Below, piece after piece: positions 33,672 to 43,753 of a stretch of DNA of 64,000 bases. The notes below the pieces were generated by a model. The model was not told the DNA's origin and did not search any database. It was given only the letters and a program-made list of their open reading frames with translations. The stretch covers positions 53,057-117,056 of the forward strand of contig CACOUL010000006.1 of assembly GCA_902630355.1 (NCBI GenBank). Direction: 5' to 3'. Source of the DNA: Planctomycetaceae bacterium (lineage in GTDB: Bacteria; Planctomycetota; Planctomycetia; Pirellulales; UBA7805). The position numbers were made by a program, and so were the translations under genes. How positions within the stretch are numbered: the first letter of the stretch is position 1; each line of letters begins with the position of its first letter.

Positions 33672-36461
33672 TCAACCGATGCGAGCAATCGATACGACCG
33701 TGTCATGGTATGCCTGCTGACCGGTCACCGGATCCGGCGAAATGGGCATTAAGCGGTTTTGATTCCAACCCCGACCGGTGTTCCGCTGCCAGGTGAGCGG
33801 ATTCTCTCCGGTCGTATCCTCCCACCACATGTTGCGTTCCCAGTCAGCATCCCGATACGCCTGAGGATCCGAGCCAGCCAAAATATCAGCCGGACTCGGC
33901 CGCTTCTCGGCTCGTGCCACATTGGTGTACTGAGTGTGTCCGCACGAATTACTCATGGCGATCGCGCGTGGATGAATCCCCTCCATGATCACGATCGGTA
34001 CCCGCATGCGCGACACCTCGCGTCGGCCCTCCGGCGATACGGGGCCGCGATGGGCGAGATGCGGCGATTGCTCGGCGAGGTACTCGGATTGATAGGAAGT
34101 GATTTCAATCCAGTCGCCATTCTGCAGTCCAAGTCGCTTGGCAGTTTGCGGATTGAGCCAGGCGGGATTCGAATGCACGATCTCAGCAAGCCACTTGAGG
34201 TTCATCGTGCGACCGTGATTGTGTACGTTCCACTTGAAACTGGTCATAATCAACTCGTCTTCTGCCAGATCTTGATGCTCGTCGAGTTGGAACCAGATCG
34301 GCATCGGATCGATTTTCACATCGTGACCGGCATGCACGGCGGGACGGTTTTTGGTTTTTTTGCTACCGGCACGGGCGATCTCGCTCGTGCAATCTTCGTT
34401 GTTGCCGATCCGCTCGACGAACAGGCTGCGGATTTCCAATTTCCGGCTCGGAGTGGCAAAGCCGCGTTTCGGCCCGCTCGGGGTCATGATCCCGATGCCG
34501 CGACCGCTGCGGGAAATGATCTGAGTCTGGGGATCCACCCGGGCATCGACCATCTCTGCCGGCTCAACCGCGATGTTGTACGGTTCATAAAACGGTGAAC
34601 GGTTTGTATCCTCCCAGACCCCCTCCTCGAGCAAGCGGTCCAGACCCGACTTGCCGGTTTGTGGATTGACCGGAACGTTTTGGGCCCATTCCCGCAAATA
34701 ATCTTCGGTCGATCCATATGCGTACCACTGCTCCATGCCGCCGCCAATCTTGTGCGCCAACTCGGGAAAGAAGTCACGGATGTCGCGGGCTTCGCCCAAC
34801 GGCTCGACCATCGGGGTTCGCAGCCCGACGTAAGGCCGCAGATTGTAGGAACCGCGGGCATCGAGGTCCCACCGCTCGAGGTACGTGGTCCAGGGCAGCA
34901 CAATATCGGCAAAGTGTGCCGTCTCGTTGTAAAAACAGTTGATGCACACGTGCAGGCCGATCTTCTCTTCGTCGGTCAGCACATCGCGGGTCAGACTTTC
35001 CTCGGGCCAGGTGAGTGGCGAATCGAGATTGTAGGTCATGTAGACCTGCAACTTGGCCCGATCCTGCAAAAGGTACAGATAGATAATCTCACCGACCCGC
35101 ATCCGCCGCCAGACATTGGCCAGGGGATATTCGGGGGGATCCTCCAGCACGCTCCAGGTCTTCGCACTCGGAGGCATCGGGGGCGTTTTCATGTTCGGGT
35201 CCACGCCACCCCAGGGAGACCAACACCAGCCACCCTTTTTGCCCACGCTACCGACGATCGCGTTAAGCAGTTGAATCGCACGGTCGTTGTAAAACCCGTT
35301 TAAGTGCGCAGAACTCCCTCGATTACACATGGTGGTGCAGGCCGGAGCGGCCCGGGCAAACTCGAGGGCGATCCGGCGGATATCCCCCGCCGGCACGCCG
35401 CTGACTTTTTCCGCCCACTCGGGCGTGTACACCTGGAGGTGCGCTTTTAATTCGTCGGCTGAGACGGTCGTCCACTGATCGATAAAATCGCGGTCTTCGA
35501 GCCCGGCGGCAAAAATGGCCTGCCCCATGGCCAGGGCAATGGCTCCATCGGTCCCGGGAAAAGGCGCAAACCACTCGTCGCTGCTGCCAGCCGTATTGGA
35601 AAGTCGCACATCGAAGGTGACCAACTTGGCACCATTATTAAAGCGTCCGTTCTGAATCCGGGTGGCAAAGGACACGTGCCCTTGGTGGGCTTCAAACGCA
35701 TTGGAGCCGAAGTTGAGAATGTATCTGGAATGTTCGACATCGTTCAGGTCCCAGTCACTCTCCCAGAGCATGGTTAAATTTGCAGCCCGGCGATTGCCCG
35801 AACAAAGCGAGCGGTGACTCAACTGCGTGCTGGTTCCAAACGCATCCAAAAATCGCTTGATCGCATCCTTGCTCCGTTGCCGACCCTGGTGAAATGCAAA
35901 CTCCTCCGGGTGCCCGCTCTGGCGGACTTTTTTCAGGCTCTCCGCGATTTCATCGAGGGCTTCTTCCCAACTGATTCGCTTCCACTTTCCTTCACCCCGC
36001 TTACCGACGCGACGCAGGGGATAGAGTAACCGTTCGGGATGATATTGGTGATTGAGTCCCGCGTGCCCGCGAGCGCAAAGGTGCCCCCGGCTGTTCGGAT
36101 CGTTCGGGTTTCCTTCGATCTTGAGCAACCGATCCTCTTTGACATAGCCGACGATTCCGCAAACCGTACTGCAGAGTTGGCACATGCCGGGCACTTTTTC
36201 CGCGCCCTCGTACTTGCTGCGATCGGGCCAGTTTCGCTTGGCCAGCGGTCCGGGCAACTGGCAGACTCCCGGCATCGGCGCGCTCCCTTCCGCATAGGGA
36301 TCCGCTTTGAGCTTTTTCCACTTCTCAAGATCAATGCCCTGCGGCAACGGCTCACCGTCCGCCGCCTCGGCCGCGCGGTCCCATCCGACCGCGGCAAGCG
36401 CGGCCGATCCGGCCAAGCCCAACTTGAGAAAGCGTCGCCGCGATGGGGTTTGCTTCCGCAT
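33672..36461 (-). CDS. Tat-exported molybdopterin oxidoreductase, catalytic subunit
   Basis: Member of the DMSO reductase superfamily, 929 residues. The N-terminus has the twin-arginine motif SRRRFLKLGLAGSAAL. A [4Fe-4S] cluster is bound by Cys94, Cys97, Cys101 and Cys129 (MCQLCSTVCG and GHLCARGHAG). The predicted molybdenum ligand is Cys220 in LSHRSLCSGNRRAA, as in polysulfide, thiosulfate, tetrathionate and arsenate enzymes rather than the serine or aspartate types. The C-terminus has the cofactor-binding beta-barrel (WLNPQTAKRLGLQNGDWIEI). The start overlaps the upstream ferredoxin gene by one base (TGATG). The reaction cannot be assigned; sulfur or arsenic oxyanions, or formate, are candidates. 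Confidence 0.88.
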   Translation of the reverse strand: MRKQTPSRRRFLKLGLAGSAALAAVGWDRAAEAADGEPLPQGIDLEKWKKLKADPYAEGSAPMPGVCQLPGPLAKRNWPDRSKYEGAEKVPGMCQLCSTVCGIVGYVKEDRLLKIEGNPNDPNSRGHLCARGHAGLNHQYHPERLLYPLRRVGKRGEGKWKRISWEEALDEIAESLKKVRQSGHPEEFAFHQGRQRSKDAIKRFLDAFGTSTQLSHRSLCSGNRRAANLTMLWESDWDLNDVEHSRYILNFGSNAFEAHQGHVSFATRIQNGRFNNGAKLVTFDVRLSNTAGSSDEWFAPFPGTDGAIALAMGQAIFAAGLEDRDFIDQWTTVSADELKAHLQVYTPEWAEKVSGVPAGDIRRIALEFARAAPACTTMCNRGSSAHLNGFYNDRAIQLLNAIVGSVGKKGGWCWSPWGGVDPNMKTPPMPPSAKTWSVLEDPPEYPLANVWRRMRVGEIIYLYLLQDRAKLQVYMTYNLDSPLTWPEESLTRDVLTDEEKIGLHVCINCFYNETAHFADIVLPWTTYLERWDLDARGSYNLRPYVGLRTPMVEPLGEARDIRDFFPELAHKIGGGMEQWYAYGSTEDYLREWAQNVPVNPQTGKSGLDRLLEEGVWEDTNRSPFYEPYNIAVEPAEMVDARVDPQTQIISRSGRGIGIMTPSGPKRGFATPSRKLEIRSLFVERIGNNEDCTSEIARAGSKKTKNRPAVHAGHDVKIDPMPIWFQLDEHQDLAEDELIMTSFKWNVHNHGRTMNLKWLAEIVHSNPAWLNPQTAKRLGLQNGDWIEITSYQSEYLAEQSPHLAHRGPVSPEGRREVSRMRVPIVIMEGIHPRAIAMSNSCGHTQYTNVARAEKRPSPADILAGSDPQAYRDADWERNMWWEDTTGENPLTWQRNTGRGWNQNRLMPISPDPVTGQQAYHDTVVSIARIG

Positions 36462-37327
36462 CAGGTCGACTCCTCTGACGTCTCACTCGCATTCTCATCG
36501 TCCTTCGACGCCGTCCAGTTGAAGATGTCGTATGCCGCAGTACCGTACGACTCACCCTCGCGCGGCACCCGCTCTTCAATTTCGACCACACCATCGCCTG
36601 CAAACCAGGTCCGGGGCACCGTACCCTTTTCCTCGCGCAACTGTTGCAGTTTCTCGCCCGACGCTTCCGCATCGGCCATCGCTTTGCTGATCTTCGACTC
36701 CGGATCATTCAGATCGCCGAAGTAGAGCGCTTCAGAGGGACAGGTCGGCACGCAGGCGGGCTCCATGCCCTGCTCGGTACGGTGATAACAGTTGTGGCAC
36801 TTGACCGCCTGCTTGGCGACCGGGTCGAGATAAATCGCACCATAGGGGCAGACCTCGACGCAAGTGCCGTGCCCACAGCATGTATTGTAATCGACCGCCA
36901 CCGTTCCACCCGCTTCTTTATGAAGTGCGCCGCAAGGACACGCTTTGATACAGGGCGCGTCTTCACAGTGCTGACAGGCCATCGGCAAAAAAAGACGGGC
37001 GACCTGGGGATACTCCCCCACATCCTTATAAATCGTTTGCCGTATGTAGTTGCCAAGCGGTACATCGTTCTCTGCCTTACAGCTCACTTCGCAGGCGTGG
37101 CAGCCGAAACAGCGGCGGGAATCGACAAACCAACCGAGTCGCTGGCCATCGTCGGGGGGCGTGATTCGCTCGCGCCAAAATTCTTCGGGCTGGAACTTGT
37201 CGGCTGGTGCGAACCCTTGGGTCGCAGCCGCCGCTCGATCGGCCGCAACCACCGAAAGTGGCAGAATGGTCAGTTCGGTTGCCGAGCGTTTGAGAAAGCT
37301 GCGACGATCGGTTGGTTTTTCAGACAC
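36461..37327 (-). CDS. Tat-exported 4Fe-4S electron-transfer subunit
   Basis: NrfC/PsrB-type iron-sulfur protein of about 288 residues. Four cysteine groups fit four [4Fe-4S] clusters: RRCFGCHACEVSCKAEND, ACQHCEDAPCIKACPCGAL, NTCCGHGTCVEVCPYGAI and KCHNCYHRTEQGMEPACV followed by PTCP. The N-terminus has DRRSFLKRSATELTILPLS, a twin-arginine signal, so the subunit is exported in its own right. The start chosen is GTG at 37327 (MSEKPTDRR); a TTG at 37351 is an alternative. It directly precedes the catalytic subunit gene with a one-base overlap. No NrfD-like membrane anchor gene is found beside the three genes. Confidence 0.88.
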   Translation of the reverse strand: MSEKPTDRRSFLKRSATELTILPLSVVAADRAAAATQGFAPADKFQPEEFWRERITPPDDGQRLGWFVDSRRCFGCHACEVSCKAENDVPLGNYIRQTIYKDVGEYPQVARLFLPMACQHCEDAPCIKACPCGALHKEAGGTVAVDYNTCCGHGTCVEVCPYGAIYLDPVAKQAVKCHNCYHRTEQGMEPACVPTCPSEALYFGDLNDPESKISKAMADAEASGEKLQQLREEKGTVPRTWFAGDGVVEIEERVPREGESYGTAAYDIFNWTASKDDENASETSEEST

Positions 37328-37578
37328 GGTGCGGGGCTCTGGGAGTTGCAATCAGAGGGCACGGGATTTTATCTTCAAAAACATGGCAATCTTTCGGGCC
37401 GCGACCAACCTTTCAGATCATAACCCAAGCGTGAAATAAGGACATTCCCTCCCTTTTAGGGCCTTTGGCTGAAGTGCCGACTATCGCACGGTTTCGTGCC
37501 GACTAAGATGGGGGATGCCATGGCCGATACGGACAAAAAAACAAAGCAAAAAAACACAACGATTGATTGACCCGACGC

Positions 37579-38955
37579 ATGCTGCAGATCAACACCGATT
37601 TACAACCTGCCGACCTTCACGAGAACCTCGTGCCACTCTGGGAGTTGTCGGCGAAAAAAATCCGTGCGATGCACGAAGATCCACAGCTTCAATCGGCAAC
37701 TCCCGTGTTCACTGTCGGTGGACGCTACCAGCCGCAGGGCTGGACCGAATGGACGCAAGGCTTTCAGTTTGGCTGTCAGATTCTACAGTTCGATGCGACC
37801 GGCGACGAAACATTTCTCGAGATGGGTCGCTGCAACACGCTCGAGCGAATGGCGCCTCACCTGACCCACTTTGGTGTGCATGACCACGGTTTTAATAACG
37901 TGAGCACCTACGGCAATCTCCGTCGGCTCATGCTCGAAGGCCGCATGGCCGCCGACGAACGAGAACTTCAGCTTTATGAACTTGCCCTCAAAGTCTCCGG
38001 GGCCGTGCAGGCCGTGCGGTGGAGTGAGACGAGCGACGGCGATGGCTATATCTATTCGTTCAACGGACCGCACTCCCTCTTTTGCGATACGATCCGCTCG
38101 CTCCGCTCCCTGGCCCTCGCGCACCGACTCGGACAGCGACTGCTCGATGAAAACGACGAGTCGGTCTCACTGCTCGATCGGCTACTGGAACACGCCCGTT
38201 CGACCGCACGCTACAATGTTTACTATGGAGAGGACCGCGACCACTATGATGTGGCGGGACGGGTGGCGCACGAAGCGGTGTTCAACGTGAACGACGGAAA
38301 TTTCCGCTGCCCGAGTACGCAGCAGGGTTACTCGCCCTTCACGACCTGGACCCGTGGCCTGGCGTGGATTCTTACCGGGTATGCCGAAGAGCTTGAATTT
38401 CTCGTCACTTGCAGCGATGCGGAACTTGTCGAAGCGGGGGGCCGCAGTGAGAACGAGCAGATCATGCAGCGGGCCGCCGTTGCGGCTGCCGAGTTTTATA
38501 TCGACAACACGCCGACCGATGGCATCCCCTACTGGGACACCGGTGCACCGGGGCTTGCTCAGCTTGGCGACTATCTCGACCGCCCGGCCGAGGTAGACAA
38601 CCCACACGAACCGGTTGACAGTTCGGCGGCAGCGATTGCGGCGCAAGGCTTTTTGCGGCTTGGCCACTACCTGAAAGAGAAGAAACCGGAGCGCGCTGCC
38701 CGCTACTCGGCCGCCGGTCTCACGATCCTTCACCGCCTGCTCGAGCCACCCTACCTGAGTTCGGACGAGAACCATCAGGGGCTCCTGCTGCATGCCCTCT
38801 ACCACCGGCCGCGCGGCTGGGACCATACCGCCGAGGGCAAAGCCGTGCCGCAGGGCGAATCGTGTCTCTGGGGCGATTACCACTTGATGGAGGCGGCGGT
38901 GCTTGCCGACCGACTCGCCAGTGGCGCAACCTATCCGACCTTCTTCAGTGCCTGA
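37579..38955 (+). CDS. GH88-like unsaturated glucuronyl hydrolase
   Basis: A 458-residue protein with the alpha/alpha-barrel pattern of glycoside hydrolase family 88, which removes the unsaturated uronate left by polysaccharide lyases. TTWTRGLAWILTGYAEE, DGIPYWDTGAPG and DSSAAAIAAQGFLRLGHYL match the family's conserved segments, including the Asp of PYWDTGAP; CLWGDYHLMEAAVL is the usual ending. There is no signal peptide, as for cytoplasmic GH88 members. The ATG at 37579 was preferred to a TTG four codons earlier; neither has a clear Shine-Dalgarno. The product could feed glucuronate metabolism. It converges with rph, with three bases between the stop codons. Confidence 0.75.
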   Translation: MLQINTDLQPADLHENLVPLWELSAKKIRAMHEDPQLQSATPVFTVGGRYQPQGWTEWTQGFQFGCQILQFDATGDETFLEMGRCNTLERMAPHLTHFGVHDHGFNNVSTYGNLRRLMLEGRMAADERELQLYELALKVSGAVQAVRWSETSDGDGYIYSFNGPHSLFCDTIRSLRSLALAHRLGQRLLDENDESVSLLDRLLEHARSTARYNVYYGEDRDHYDVAGRVAHEAVFNVNDGNFRCPSTQQGYSPFTTWTRGLAWILTGYAEELEFLVTCSDAELVEAGGRSENEQIMQRAAVAAAEFYIDNTPTDGIPYWDTGAPGLAQLGDYLDRPAEVDNPHEPVDSSAAAIAAQGFLRLGHYLKEKKPERAARYSAAGLTILHRLLEPPYLSSDENHQGLLLHALYHRPRGWDHTAEGKAVPQGESCLWGDYHLMEAAVLADRLASGATYPTFFSA

Positions 38956-38958
38956 AGC

Positions 38959-39678
38959 TCAAAAGGGCCAACTTGCCCCGAGCGCTTTTTTCTGCAGCGC
39001 GGTGAGCCGCTTAATGCCGATTTTGGCGGACCGCAGCAAATCGCTGAGTTCCTTTTCGCTGAAGGTCGCCTCCTCCCCGGTCCCCTGCACCTCGATAAAG
39101 CGGCCGCCACCGGTCATCACCACATTCATATCGACCGCAGCAGCAAAATCTTCATGATAATCGAGATCGAGAACCACGCGGCGATCGACCACACCCACGC
39201 TCACCGCCGCCACGCTGTCGGTCAGCGGGAGAGGACCCCGCTTGCCACACACGCTACGCAGCGCATCGACCAACGCAACGAAAGCGCCCGTGATACTGGC
39301 CGTTCGCGTTCCCCCGTCCGCCTCAATCACATCGCAGTCGAGCGTGATCATCCGCTCGCCGAGCGCCTCGAGATCGACGACCGCCCGTAGACTGCGCCCG
39401 ATCAATCGCTGAATTTCGGTCGTGCGGCCGTCGACTTTGCCTCCACGGTCGCGCCGCTTGCGCGGGCTCGTGCTTCCGGGCAACATGTTGTATTCGGCCG
39501 TGACCCAGCCCTTCCCCTTGCCCGCCATCCAGGGCGGAACATCCTCCTCGACGCTTGCCGTGCAGAGGACACGGGTCCCGCCAGCCGCGATCAGCACACT
39601 GCCGGGAGTGATCCGCGTGTATTTGCGCTTGATTGTGATTTTACGCAGATCATCCTTTTTTCGTCCGTCGTGCCGCAT
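38959..39678 (-). CDS. rph: Ribonuclease PH
   Basis: Phosphorolytic 3'-exoribonuclease that trims tRNA 3' ends. The sequence is strongly conserved: [77 protein letters not shown], the phosphate-binding [19 protein letters not shown], and [20 protein letters not shown]. The length of 239 residues is the family norm. It lies 52 bases downstream of argF on the same strand. The C-terminal helix ends AALGASWPF-like (KALGASWPF). Confidence 0.97.
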   Translation of the reverse strand: MRHDGRKKDDLRKITIKRKYTRITPGSVLIAAGGTRVLCTASVEEDVPPWMAGKGKGWVTAEYNMLPGSTSPRKRRDRGGKVDGRTTEIQRLIGRSLRAVVDLEALGERMITLDCDVIEADGGTRTASITGAFVALVDALRSVCGKRGPLPLTDSVAAVSVGVVDRRVVLDLDYHEDFAAAVDMNVVMTGGGRFIEVQGTGEEATFSEKELSDLLRSAKIGIKRLTALQKKALGASWPF

Positions 39679-39730
39679 CGCAAGTCGCTCCCGAAGTTGT
39701 TTCTTCTCAAATAATTTTTGTCTCTTTGAT

Positions 39731-40648
39731 TCAGGACTGCTTCCCTAGCAGCCAGGCGAGTAAACCTTTTTGTACGTGCATCCGGTTGGCTGCCTGCTCG
39801 AGTACCACGCTCTGGGGTCCATCGAGGACATCGGCCGTGACCTCCATGCCCCGGTGGGCTGGCATGCAGTGCATGAAGATCGCCCGCTCGGGGGCCATAC
39901 TCATGAGTTTTCTGTCGACCTGATAGGCGGCAAAAGACTCGGCCCGCGACTGCTTCTCCGCTTCCTGACCCATACTCGCCCAGACGTCGGTATAAACGAC
40001 GTCCGCACCCTCCACTGCCTCACGCGGATCTTCGATCTGTTCGATCTCCGCGCCCGGCACCGCTCTGCGAACCTCGTCGAGGTAGGAACCGTCGAGTTGG
40101 TATCCCGGTGGGGAGGCGGCCACAAACGAATACCCCATCTTCGCGCAGCCGATTGCCAGCGACCGCGCCACGTTGTTGCCGTCGCCGACCCAGGCGAGCC
40201 GCAACGTTTTCAGCCCCCCCAACTGCTCGCGGATCGTGTAGAGATCGGCCAACGCCTGGCAGGGGTGGGCCTGCTCGGAAAGTCCGTTGATCACACTGCA
40301 GGCGCAGTTCGAGGCAAAATCCACCAGACTCTGATGCTCCCGTGTCCGCGAGACAATCACATCGACAAACTGGCCGAGCACGCGGCCACAATCCTCCACG
40401 CTCTCGCGACTTCCGAAGCCTACATCCTCACCGAGAAAAAGACTTCCCCCACCCAATTGCAGGATTGCCGCTTCAAAACTGACGCGAGTCCGTAGCGATG
40501 GCCGCTCAAAAAGCATCGCCAAAACGCGTCCTGGGAGGATCGGCTCACGGAGGCCCGCGGCGAACTTTTCCTTCAGGTCGTGAGTGATCGTGAAGATCGC
40601 CTCGAGTTCCATCGGCTGCAAATCAAAAAGTGTGAGGAGATGTCGCAT
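39731..40648 (-). CDS. argF: Ornithine carbamoyltransferase
   Basis: Converts ornithine and carbamoyl phosphate to citrulline in arginine synthesis. The carbamoyl-phosphate motif is [13 protein letters not shown] (SxRTR), with [11 protein letters not shown] and [14 protein letters not shown] in the middle and [12 protein letters not shown] in the ornithine-binding loop; the usual HCLP is HCMP here. The protein has 305 residues, normal for the family. It follows argD by 29 bases in an argB-argD-argF order on the minus strand, so these genes are very likely one operon. No argC, argG or argH is in the window. Confidence 0.96.
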   Translation of the reverse strand: MRHLLTLFDLQPMELEAIFTITHDLKEKFAAGLREPILPGRVLAMLFERPSLRTRVSFEAAILQLGGGSLFLGEDVGFGSRESVEDCGRVLGQFVDVIVSRTREHQSLVDFASNCACSVINGLSEQAHPCQALADLYTIREQLGGLKTLRLAWVGDGNNVARSLAIGCAKMGYSFVAASPPGYQLDGSYLDEVRRAVPGAEIEQIEDPREAVEGADVVYTDVWASMGQEAEKQSRAESFAAYQVDRKLMSMAPERAIFMHCMPAHRGMEVTADVLDGPQSVVLEQAANRMHVQKGLLAWLLGKQS

Positions 40649-40677
40649 GAGTGTCGCTTGGGGAAGGAAGGTTCACA

Positions 40678-41874
40678 TTAAGAGAGGTCTTTCAGAATTC
40701 GCTCGAGGATATGGCAGCCCTCTTCCGCCTCGTCGTCGCTGAGGGTCATGGCGGGGAGCAGACGGATCACCCGCTCCTGCGTGCAGTTGACCAGCAGTCC
40801 CTCCTCAAGGCATCGCTGCACGACGGCACTGCCATCTGCATCTACCTCCAGCCCGATCATCAATCCAAGAATGCGGACCTCGCGGATCAGCGAACAGGAA
40901 TCGCGGAGCGCTTCGAAGCGACCGCGGAAATAATCGGACAGCGCCTGGGCCCGCTCGAGCAGCCCCTCCGCTTCGATCATTTCGATGGTGGCAATTCCTG
41001 CAGCTGCGGCTATCGGATTGCCGCCGAAGGTCGCCGCATGCATGCCGGGACGTAGGCTCGGAGCGATCTCGGGGGTCGTGAGCAAGGCACCGCCGGCGAT
41101 CCCGCCACAGAGTGATTTGGCGAGGGTCATCACATCGGGCAGGACGCCAAAATGCTGATAGGCGAACCACTCTCCGGTTCGCCCACATCCGGTCTGCACC
41201 TCATCAAAAATCAGGAGTAATTCGTGTTCGTCGCAGGTAGCGCGGAGTCCCTCCAGAAAACCGGAGGGCGGCAGTTGTACGCCCCCTTCTCCCTGTACCG
41301 GTTCGACAAGAATCGCACAGGTTTGTTCGTCCACCAGTTTGTGAACCGCCTCAAGGTCACCGAACGGTGCGTAGCGGAAACCGGCCATCAAGGGACCGAT
41401 CCCTTCGTGGTATTTCACCTGAGCGGTGGCCGCCGTGGCGGCAAGTGTGCGACCGTGAAACCCGCCGGTGAATGTAATAATTTTGAAGCGGTCTTTGGGC
41501 GAATGCAATCTTGCAAGTTTGATCGCCGCCTCGTTCGCCTCGGCACCCGAATTGCAGAAGAAGGCCTGTCCGCCGAACGAACGGTTCGAAAGCAACTCGG
41601 CCCACCGGCCCTGCAACTCCGTGTACCAGGTGTTGGGAACATGGATCAGTTGTCCGACCTGCGCCTGCACCGCTTCGACCACCGGAGGAGGGCAATGCCC
41701 CAGAAGGTTGCAACCCCAGCCGGGGAAAAGATCGAGATAGCGGCGGCCATTGCGATCCCAGACACGGGATCCCTCGCCACGGACCAACTCCACCGGAAAG
41801 CGGCCGTAATTGGGGACGACATATCGCGAGAACTGTTCGCGGACGTCCTCAGCGATGGATGGCTCTGTACTCAT
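40678..41874 (-). CDS. argD: Acetylornithine aminotransferase
   Basis: PLP-dependent class-III aminotransferase of 398 residues that makes N-acetylornithine. Conserved segments are [49 protein letters not shown] and, at the PLP lysine, [18 protein letters not shown]. The [14 protein letters not shown] segment follows. It overlaps the upstream argB gene by four bases (ATGA), showing translational coupling. In some bacteria this enzyme also acts as succinyldiaminopimelate aminotransferase in lysine synthesis. Confidence 0.96.
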   Translation of the reverse strand: MSTEPSIAEDVREQFSRYVVPNYGRFPVELVRGEGSRVWDRNGRRYLDLFPGWGCNLLGHCPPPVVEAVQAQVGQLIHVPNTWYTELQGRWAELLSNRSFGGQAFFCNSGAEANEAAIKLARLHSPKDRFKIITFTGGFHGRTLAATAATAQVKYHEGIGPLMAGFRYAPFGDLEAVHKLVDEQTCAILVEPVQGEGGVQLPPSGFLEGLRATCDEHELLLIFDEVQTGCGRTGEWFAYQHFGVLPDVMTLAKSLCGGIAGGALLTTPEIAPSLRPGMHAATFGGNPIAAAAGIATIEMIEAEGLLERAQALSDYFRGRFEALRDSCSLIREVRILGLMIGLEVDADGSAVVQRCLEEGLLVNCTQERVIRLLPAMTLSDDEAEEGCHILERILKDLS

Positions 41875-42761
41875 GCCGAGTCTCTCAAAATCTGGGTACC
41901 CACACCTTGATTAGTATATACCTCCAGCAGGAGCGAATGTCGCAAGCGGCCATCGATGATATGTGCCTTCGCCACCCCGGCGCGCAACGTTTCCAAGCAC
42001 GCTTGTACCTTGGGGATCATCCCTTCATCAATAATGCCACTGGCAATCAGCGCATCCGCCTCCTCGGGCGAAAGCGTGCTGATCAACGAGGTGGGGTCCG
42101 CTTTATCGCGACAAACGCCGCTCACGTCACTGAGGAGAACCAACTTTTCGGCCCCCAGAGATTCGGCCACGGCGCGAGCGGCCGTGTCGGCGTTCACGTT
42201 GTATTTTTGGGTTTCATCCTCGACATCCAGGCACATCGAGGGGATCACCGGGACGGTCCCGGCATAACAGAAGTTTTCGATCACGCTCCGCTCGACCCGC
42301 GTCACCTCGGCCACAAAACCCAAATCGACCGGTTGCCCCGTACGATCCTCAAGGCGAAGAGGTCGACCGAAGAGTACGTTGCTGGACTGGAAATTCAAAG
42401 GCATCGAGCGACCGCCCAATTCTTCGATTTTATTGGCGATTTTTTCGTTGACCTCCTCCGCCAGAACCCGCTCGACGAGCGCCAAAGCGGCAGCATCGGT
42501 GACGCGGCGTCCCTCCACGAACTGCGGGGAAAGCCCCTCCGCCTCCATGGCACGACTTATCGCAGCCCCCCCTCCGTGCACGATCACCGGTCGCATCCCC
42601 ACCGTCTCCATGAAGACCACGTCGAGGAGTAAATGCGCCAGAGCCGTTTCATCTTCCATCACACTGCCACCGAGTTTGATGACGGTGACCTTGTCGCGCA
42701 GCGCGCGAATCCAGCCCAAGGCTTCAATCAATACATCGGCCTTTTCGATTGCCTGCTGCAT
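41871..42761 (-). CDS. argB: Acetylglutamate kinase
   Basis: Phosphorylates N-acetylglutamate, the second step of arginine synthesis. The segments [71 protein letters not shown] and [18 protein letters not shown] are characteristic. The ATG at 42761 has GAGGG about six bases before it; an upstream TTG at 42806 is less likely. The protein then has 296 residues, normal for the family. It is the first gene of the argB-argD-argF series; any promoter should lie between 42762 and 43004, opposite to the glmU-like gene. Confidence 0.96.
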   Translation of the reverse strand: MQQAIEKADVLIEALGWIRALRDKVTVIKLGGSVMEDETALAHLLLDVVFMETVGMRPVIVHGGGAAISRAMEAEGLSPQFVEGRRVTDAAALALVERVLAEEVNEKIANKIEELGGRSMPLNFQSSNVLFGRPLRLEDRTGQPVDLGFVAEVTRVERSVIENFCYAGTVPVIPSMCLDVEDETQKYNVNADTAARAVAESLGAEKLVLLSDVSGVCRDKADPTSLISTLSPEEADALIASGIIDEGMIPKVQACLETLRAGVAKAHIIDGRLRHSLLLEVYTNQGVGTQILRDSA

Positions 42762-43004
42762 GAACGCCCTCGCCTCGGTAGAAGCGACCTCGTGCCCCTT
42801 AAACAAAGAAACCCCAGTTCCACGGGAGGAACTCGGGTGCCCTTTGAGCCTAACAGATGGGTCTGCGCCGGAAAAGCGGGAGCCCGTTTTTGCGAATCTG
42901 TCGGCGACGAGTCTAGTCGTCCCTGCAGCGATCAGTCATAGTACGGTTCCCGTTACCTTTCGGTGCAACAACATAGTGAAAAACAGCTTGAAAGAGGCGT
43001 AAAA

Positions 43005-43748
43005 ATGAAACAGCGGACGGCGATTGTGATGGCCGCGGGCAAGGGAACCCGGATGCAGTCCGATTTGCCCAAAGTACTCGTCCCCGTCTGCGGGCGACCG
43101 ATGATTGAGTATGTTCTCGACGCGCTCCGTGAAGCGGGGGTAACAAAGCAGATCGTCGTGGTCGGTCACCGCGCGGAGTTGGTACGCGAGCAGTTGGCGC
43201 CGCGTGAAGATGTGGTATTCGCTGAGCAGACCGAGCAATTAGGAACCGGGCATGCTGTGATGATGTGCCGCGAGGCGCTGGCCGGAACGGAGGGTCCAGT
43301 CTTGATCGTCGCCGGCGATTCACCGCTCATGCAAGCCGATTCGATCACCGCCCTCTTCGCCGAATTTGATTCTCGTGAGCCGGCATGTATCCTGGGAACC
43401 GGGTACCGGGACGACCCCACGGGCTTTGGTCGAGTCGTGCGTGATGCCGAGGGCCGCTTTGTCGGCGTTGTCGAACAGAAGGATGCAACCGAGGAGCAAC
43501 AGCAGATCAAGGAAGTGAATCTGAGTTGCTACGTATTTAATTGCGGGGACTTGCTCGCTTCGCTCGATGCAATCGACAATACCAATGCCCAGGGAGAGTA
43601 TTACATCACCGATTGTCCCGGCTTACTGTTGGCGGAGAAAAAAGAAGTGATCGCACTCGATGCACTCAAACCGTGTGAGTCTTTGAGCATCAACACGATG
43701 GAGGACCTCGAAGTCGTCGCAGAGGAGATGAATCGCCTCGGGGCATAA
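43005..43748 (+). CDS. GlmU-like uridyltransferase lacking the acetyltransferase domain
   Basis: Nucleotidyltransferase domain of the GlmU type (N-acetylglucosamine-1-phosphate uridyltransferase), 247 residues. The nucleotide-binding loop is MAAGKGTRMQSDLPKVLVPV, EQTEQLGTGHAVMM holds the uridine-binding segment, and LIVAGDSPLM carries the metal-binding aspartate. The C-terminal left-handed beta-helix with acetyltransferase activity is missing; the stop codon is followed after five bases by prs. AGAGG lies eight bases before the ATG. The acetylation step would need another enzyme. It heads a long plus-strand run with prs and ribosomal genes. Confidence 0.85.
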   Translation: MKQRTAIVMAAGKGTRMQSDLPKVLVPVCGRPMIEYVLDALREAGVTKQIVVVGHRAELVREQLAPREDVVFAEQTEQLGTGHAVMMCREALAGTEGPVLIVAGDSPLMQADSITALFAEFDSREPACILGTGYRDDPTGFGRVVRDAEGRFVGVVEQKDATEEQQQIKEVNLSCYVFNCGDLLASLDAIDNTNAQGEYYITDCPGLLLAEKKEVIALDALKPCESLSINTMEDLEVVAEEMNRLGA

Positions 43749-43753
43749 ACGTC

